From Marvinbryantia sp. (GTDB taxonomy: Bacteria; Bacillota; Clostridia; Lachnospirales; Lachnospiraceae), in assembly GCA_016297895.1 (NCBI GenBank), contig JAEDFS010000066.1, positions 1-8,840 of the forward strand: a stretch of 8,840 bases of DNA, given 5' to 3'. The translations under genes and the position numbers were made by a program. Shown one piece after another: positions 6,963 through 8,840 of the stretch. Each line of letters begins with the position of its first letter. Within the stretch, counting starts at the first letter, position 1. The notes below the pieces were generated by a model. The model saw only the letters and a list, made by a program, of their open reading frames with translations, did not search any database and was not told the DNA's origin.

Positions 6963-7817
6963 CTATTTTTCACACCAGATAATCAATGCCGTGTAGTTAT
7001 CCTGGTATGTTCTGTTTTCTCTCTGTATCCTGCGTTCAATTTCCTCACATATTTCCGATGGGGAAGATAGACTCAAACAGGAAAGAATATCTTCCTGTGA
7101 CAGGACACCGCCAACACCATCCGAACACAACAGCAAAACATCTTTATCCTGCAGGGCAAACGGTTTACGCAGATAATCCACATCATCCAGAAAATTCATG
7201 CCTAAAAACTGTGTCAGGGCGGCTTTTTCTTCACTTTGCTGCGCCGGGATGGGGTCTGCAGATCCACGTCGAATCGTCTGCATATATTTCTGCTGTAAGA
7301 CATTGTGTTCCCGATTCAACCGGTACAGCTGATCATTTCTTTTCAGATACAAGAAGCTGTCACCCACACTGACAAAATATAATTTTTCGTCATAACACAT
7401 GCAGACAACCGCAGTGCTTCCGCCATCGCCTCCCAGTTTTTCATACACCTCTTCGCCGGCACGAAGCACTCCTTCAAGGAGCTGCTCTGCCAGATCGTCC
7501 TCATACTCCAGTTCCGCAAAGGATTCCTTCAGACTGGAAATGGCACTTTCACTGGCAATTTTTCCATCTTTCATGCCGCCCATACCGTCTGCCACTATGG
7601 CGAATAATCCCTTTTCGGCGATTTCAGTGACATCCAGCGCATTTACAAAAGCGAAGGAATCCTCCTGACGGCTTCTTCTTCCTATTCCCTGCACATTTGC
7701 CACTGCATAACTGAGCTTTCTCACTGCCGGTACCGGCAAGGGTAAATTATCCTCAGATCTTTCCGGTTCTATTTTCTCCTTCGGTTTCTTCTTCCTTTTC
7801 CACAGAAAAATACTCAT
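6963..7817 (-). CDS. PP2C-family protein Ser/Thr phosphatase, divergent, with basic N-terminal extension
   Basis: This 284-residue PP2C phosphatase carries E52-D53 (RRSRQEDSF), D77-G-M-G-G81, GSTAVV (133-138), VGDS (151-154), REHN (169-172), CSDG (231-234, D233) and QDN (272-274, D273). The metal-ligand set looks complete. Compared with the other PP2C of this operon it has a 30-residue N-terminal extension (MSIFLWKRKKKPKEK, then acidic and Pro-rich) that could act as a weak membrane- or partner-binding tail. The two share motifs but little else, so they look like paralogues with separate targets rather than a recent duplication. It begins 15 nt after the FHA protein stop and 17 nt separate it from the protease gene. 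The ribosome site is a modest AGGGTGA. Its targets are not readable from the sequence. Confidence 0.92.
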   Translation of the reverse strand: MSIFLWKRKKKPKEKIEPERSEDNLPLPVPAVRKLSYAVANVQGIGRRSRQEDSFAFVNALDVTEIAEKGLFAIVADGMGGMKDGKIASESAISSLKESFAELEYEDDLAEQLLEGVLRAGEEVYEKLGGDGGSTAVVCMCYDEKLYFVSVGDSFLYLKRNDQLYRLNREHNVLQQKYMQTIRRGSADPIPAQQSEEKAALTQFLGMNFLDDVDYLRKPFALQDKDVLLLCSDGVGGVLSQEDILSCLSLSSPSEICEEIERRIQRENRTYQDNYTALIIWCEK

Positions 7818-7832
7818 TCTACTTCACCCTAT

Positions 7833-8510
7833 TCAACGCCCGGTCTTCCACTGGAACTGATCGTTACAGAAAGGAACAAAAACCATTTTAGTCTCACCAA
7901 ACTCAACAACATCATACGCATTCAGCTTTGTAGGCACATAGATCGGTTCGTCATTAAGATAAATATTGTTGGTGCTATCTGCCGGAATGATCTGGAAATT
8001 GTTATGTTTGGGATCGTAAGCCAGACGGGCATGATTTTCTTTGGAGACTGTCATATCCTCCTGAAGACAAACATCCATTTTTTCACTTCGTCCGATCGTA
8101 TTTATCCTGGCCCACAGATGATAATCTTTCCCTTTTGTGGGTCCTTCAACGCATACCAGCCAGCCCACTACCGGCTCAAGGTCATACTTTTTCTTAAATA
8201 CTCCGACTGTTTTGCTCTTTTCTTCCATCTTTTTGCGGTAACTATCCGGTGCAACGGTTTTTCCCAGATTTTCATCATCCGATCCGTTAACAGGGAACCC
8301 GGAATATCCTGTAAAGGATGCCGCACCCGGATTACGATTCACCTGCATTCCCGGCGCAACAGTTGCATTATATCCGGCAGGCGCTGAAGTCTTTCCCACA
8401 TCATTGCCTGCGCCAAAACTGATCATGCTTCTTCCAGTGTTGCAATACGGACATGCACCATACTGATCGGAATCGTAAATATGCCCTTTTCCACATTCTC
8501 TGATTGCCAT
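7833..8510 (-). CDS. Zinc-ribbon plus FHA domain protein, first gene of the operon
   Basis: This 225-residue cytoplasmic protein starts at the ATG at 8510. GGAGGAG (8516-8522) lies 5 nt upstream, and an in-frame TTG at 8567 is rejected because it lacks such a site. It opens with a zinc-ribbon-like knuckle: C6, H10, C20 and C23 (CGKGH…CPYC). A flexible Gly/Ser/Asn-rich stretch (about 30-110) holds three T-x-A-P motifs: T41 (GKTSAP), T50 (NATVAP) and T85 (GKTVAP), plus T101 (SKTVG). The FHA domain (about 115-212) has G140-R-S, S156-K-E-N-H160 (one residue longer than the common S-x-x-H, as I recall for this Lachnospiraceae family) and NNIYLN. FHA domains bind phosphothreonine, so the N-terminal threonines may be kinase targets bound in cis or in trans, as with the N-terminal tail of GarA; this is inference. 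The protein is a plausible hub for the downstream PP2C phosphatases. Confidence 0.9.
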   Translation of the reverse strand: MAIRECGKGHIYDSDQYGACPYCNTGRSMISFGAGNDVGKTSAPAGYNATVAPGMQVNRNPGAASFTGYSGFPVNGSDDENLGKTVAPDSYRKKMEEKSKTVGVFKKKYDLEPVVGWLVCVEGPTKGKDYHLWARINTIGRSEKMDVCLQEDMTVSKENHARLAYDPKHNNFQIIPADSTNNIYLNDEPIYVPTKLNAYDVVEFGETKMVFVPFCNDQFQWKTGR

Positions 8511-8559
8511 TTTTTCTCCTCCGTTCCTTCTCTTTTCCTTTATACACAGGAAACATGTA

Positions 8560-8607
8560 AAAAGCAAAATCTCAAATCATCATCTTGAAACGGTGATTTT
8601 GACTTTT
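8560..8607 (-). other. Leader inverted repeat upstream of the FHA/PP2C operon
   Basis: On the minus strand AAAAGTCAAAATC (8595-8607) and GATTTTGCTTTT (8560-8571) are complementary apart from one bulged base, with a 23-nt loop and a TTTTT tract at the end. The stem is AT-rich. It lies between the promoter candidate and the ribosome site. It could be a weak attenuator, a protein operator or an RNA-stability element. No riboswitch family was recognised. Confidence 0.4.
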
Positions 8608-8613
8608 AAAAAT

Positions 8614-8642
8614 ATTATTACATATTAATGAATAAAAGTCCA
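8614..8642 (-). promoter_or_regulatory. Possible promoter for the FHA/PP2C operon (extended -10)
   Basis: On the minus strand TGGACT (8637-8642, 4 of 6 to TTGACA) and TGT-AATAAT (8614-8622, extended -10 with 5 of 6 to TATAAT) are 17 nt apart. Transcription would start near 8607, leaving a leader of about 100 nt that contains the inverted repeat. The whole gap is about 75% AT, so chance matches are expected. A perfect TATAAT also occurs at 8707-8712 but lacks a usable -35. Confidence 0.3.
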
Positions 8643-8746
8643 CATAATATGCTGCATTTTCAAAGGATTTTTATGCTAGTTTTGTATATTTTTTGATTAT
8701 CAGGAGATTATATTGTATGTTTTTCACAAAATATTCCTACATAAGT

Positions 8747-8770
8747 AAAAAATCATCTTAACATGACTTT
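8747..8770 (-). terminator. Weak intrinsic terminator after the upstream gene
   Basis: The minus strand has AAAGTCAT (8763-8770) and ATGATTTT (8749-8756), which pair over 8 bp with one G-T wobble around a 6-nt loop. They are followed by a T run (8747-8752, partly within the stem). It lies 2 nt after the stop codon of the partial upstream gene. The stem is AT-rich, so read-through into the FHA/PP2C operon is possible. Confidence 0.45.
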
Positions 8771-8772
8771 GC

Positions 8773-8840
8773 TCATCGTTTCTGGTATTCACTGAGGATT
8801 TTTTCGTCTGTGGCGATAAGATTGTCTAGTTGATCACACC
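8773..8840 (-). CDS. C-terminal end of an unidentified gene (cut by window edge)
   Basis: This is the only minus-strand frame open to the right edge. It ends CDQLDNLIATDEKILSEYQKR followed by TGA (8773-8775). The composition (alternating charged and hydrophobic residues, no glycine or proline) suggests the last helix of a helical protein. The gene precedes the FHA/PP2C operon on the same strand, separated by a weak hairpin and an AT-rich gap of 262 nt up to the next start. A WXG100-type type VII secretion substrate would fit the style and the FHA neighbourhood, but 21 residues cannot establish this. I do not recognise the gene with any certainty. Confidence 0.55.
   Translation of the reverse strand, partial: CDQLDNLIATDEKILSEYQKR

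Noticed and set aside
8511..8567. In-frame TTG start at 8567 adding 19 residues (MLFTCFLCIKEK…) to the zinc-ribbon FHA protein
   Set aside because: The extension is encoded across the leader repeat and ribosome site. GGAGGAG lies 5 nt before the ATG at 8510, and the zinc ribbon begins right after that start.
8598..8640. Plus-strand TTGACT with TATTAA 18 nt away, and a following 22-codon ORF
   Set aside because: It lies in very AT-rich sequence where such matches are expected. The ORF has no ribosome site and no coding character.

Overview
The window looks like the chromosome of a low-to-moderate GC Clostridia member, most likely a Lachnospiraceae-type gut Firmicute. This rests on purine-rich Shine-Dalgarno sites (GGAGG/AAAGGAG), an scpA-scpB pair of Firmicutes type, and a zinc-ribbon FHA protein of a form I know from Lachnospiraceae. 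The taxon is inferred from gene style, not from a marker. All recognised genes lie on the minus strand, so transcription runs from high to low coordinates.

The right half (about 3111-8510) is a tight five-gene run. In transcription order it encodes a zinc-ribbon plus FHA protein, a PP2C phosphatase, a trypsin-like protease tethered by one membrane helix to a cytoplasmic FHA domain, a second PP2C phosphatase, and a secreted von Willebrand A domain tethered by one helix to a cytoplasmic FHA-like domain. Spacings are 6-22 nt and every gene has a plausible ribosome site, so this reads as one operon. A strong hairpin terminator at 3057-3103 closes it. The parts are those of Ser/Thr phosphosignalling: phosphopeptide readers, erasers and two extracytoplasmic modules. 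No kinase is present in the window. The FHA domain of the vWA protein has lost the usual phosphothreonine-contact residues, while those of the other two FHA proteins look intact. This is the most interesting part of the window.

Upstream of the operon (8511-8772) is an AT-rich gap with promoter-like elements and an inverted repeat. Beyond it is the last 22 codons of another minus-strand gene (8773-8840), which I cannot identify.

The left half is housekeeping: a D-Ala-D-Ala carboxypeptidase (1676-2899), then a metallophosphoesterase (807-1604) with a good promoter overlapping the carboxypeptidase stop codon, then scpA (4-792), overlapped by the start of scpB (1-35, cut by the window edge). The gap 2900-3110 holds the terminator and a 40-codon plus-strand ORF of doubtful reality. 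No tRNA, rRNA, CRISPR array or mobile element was seen.
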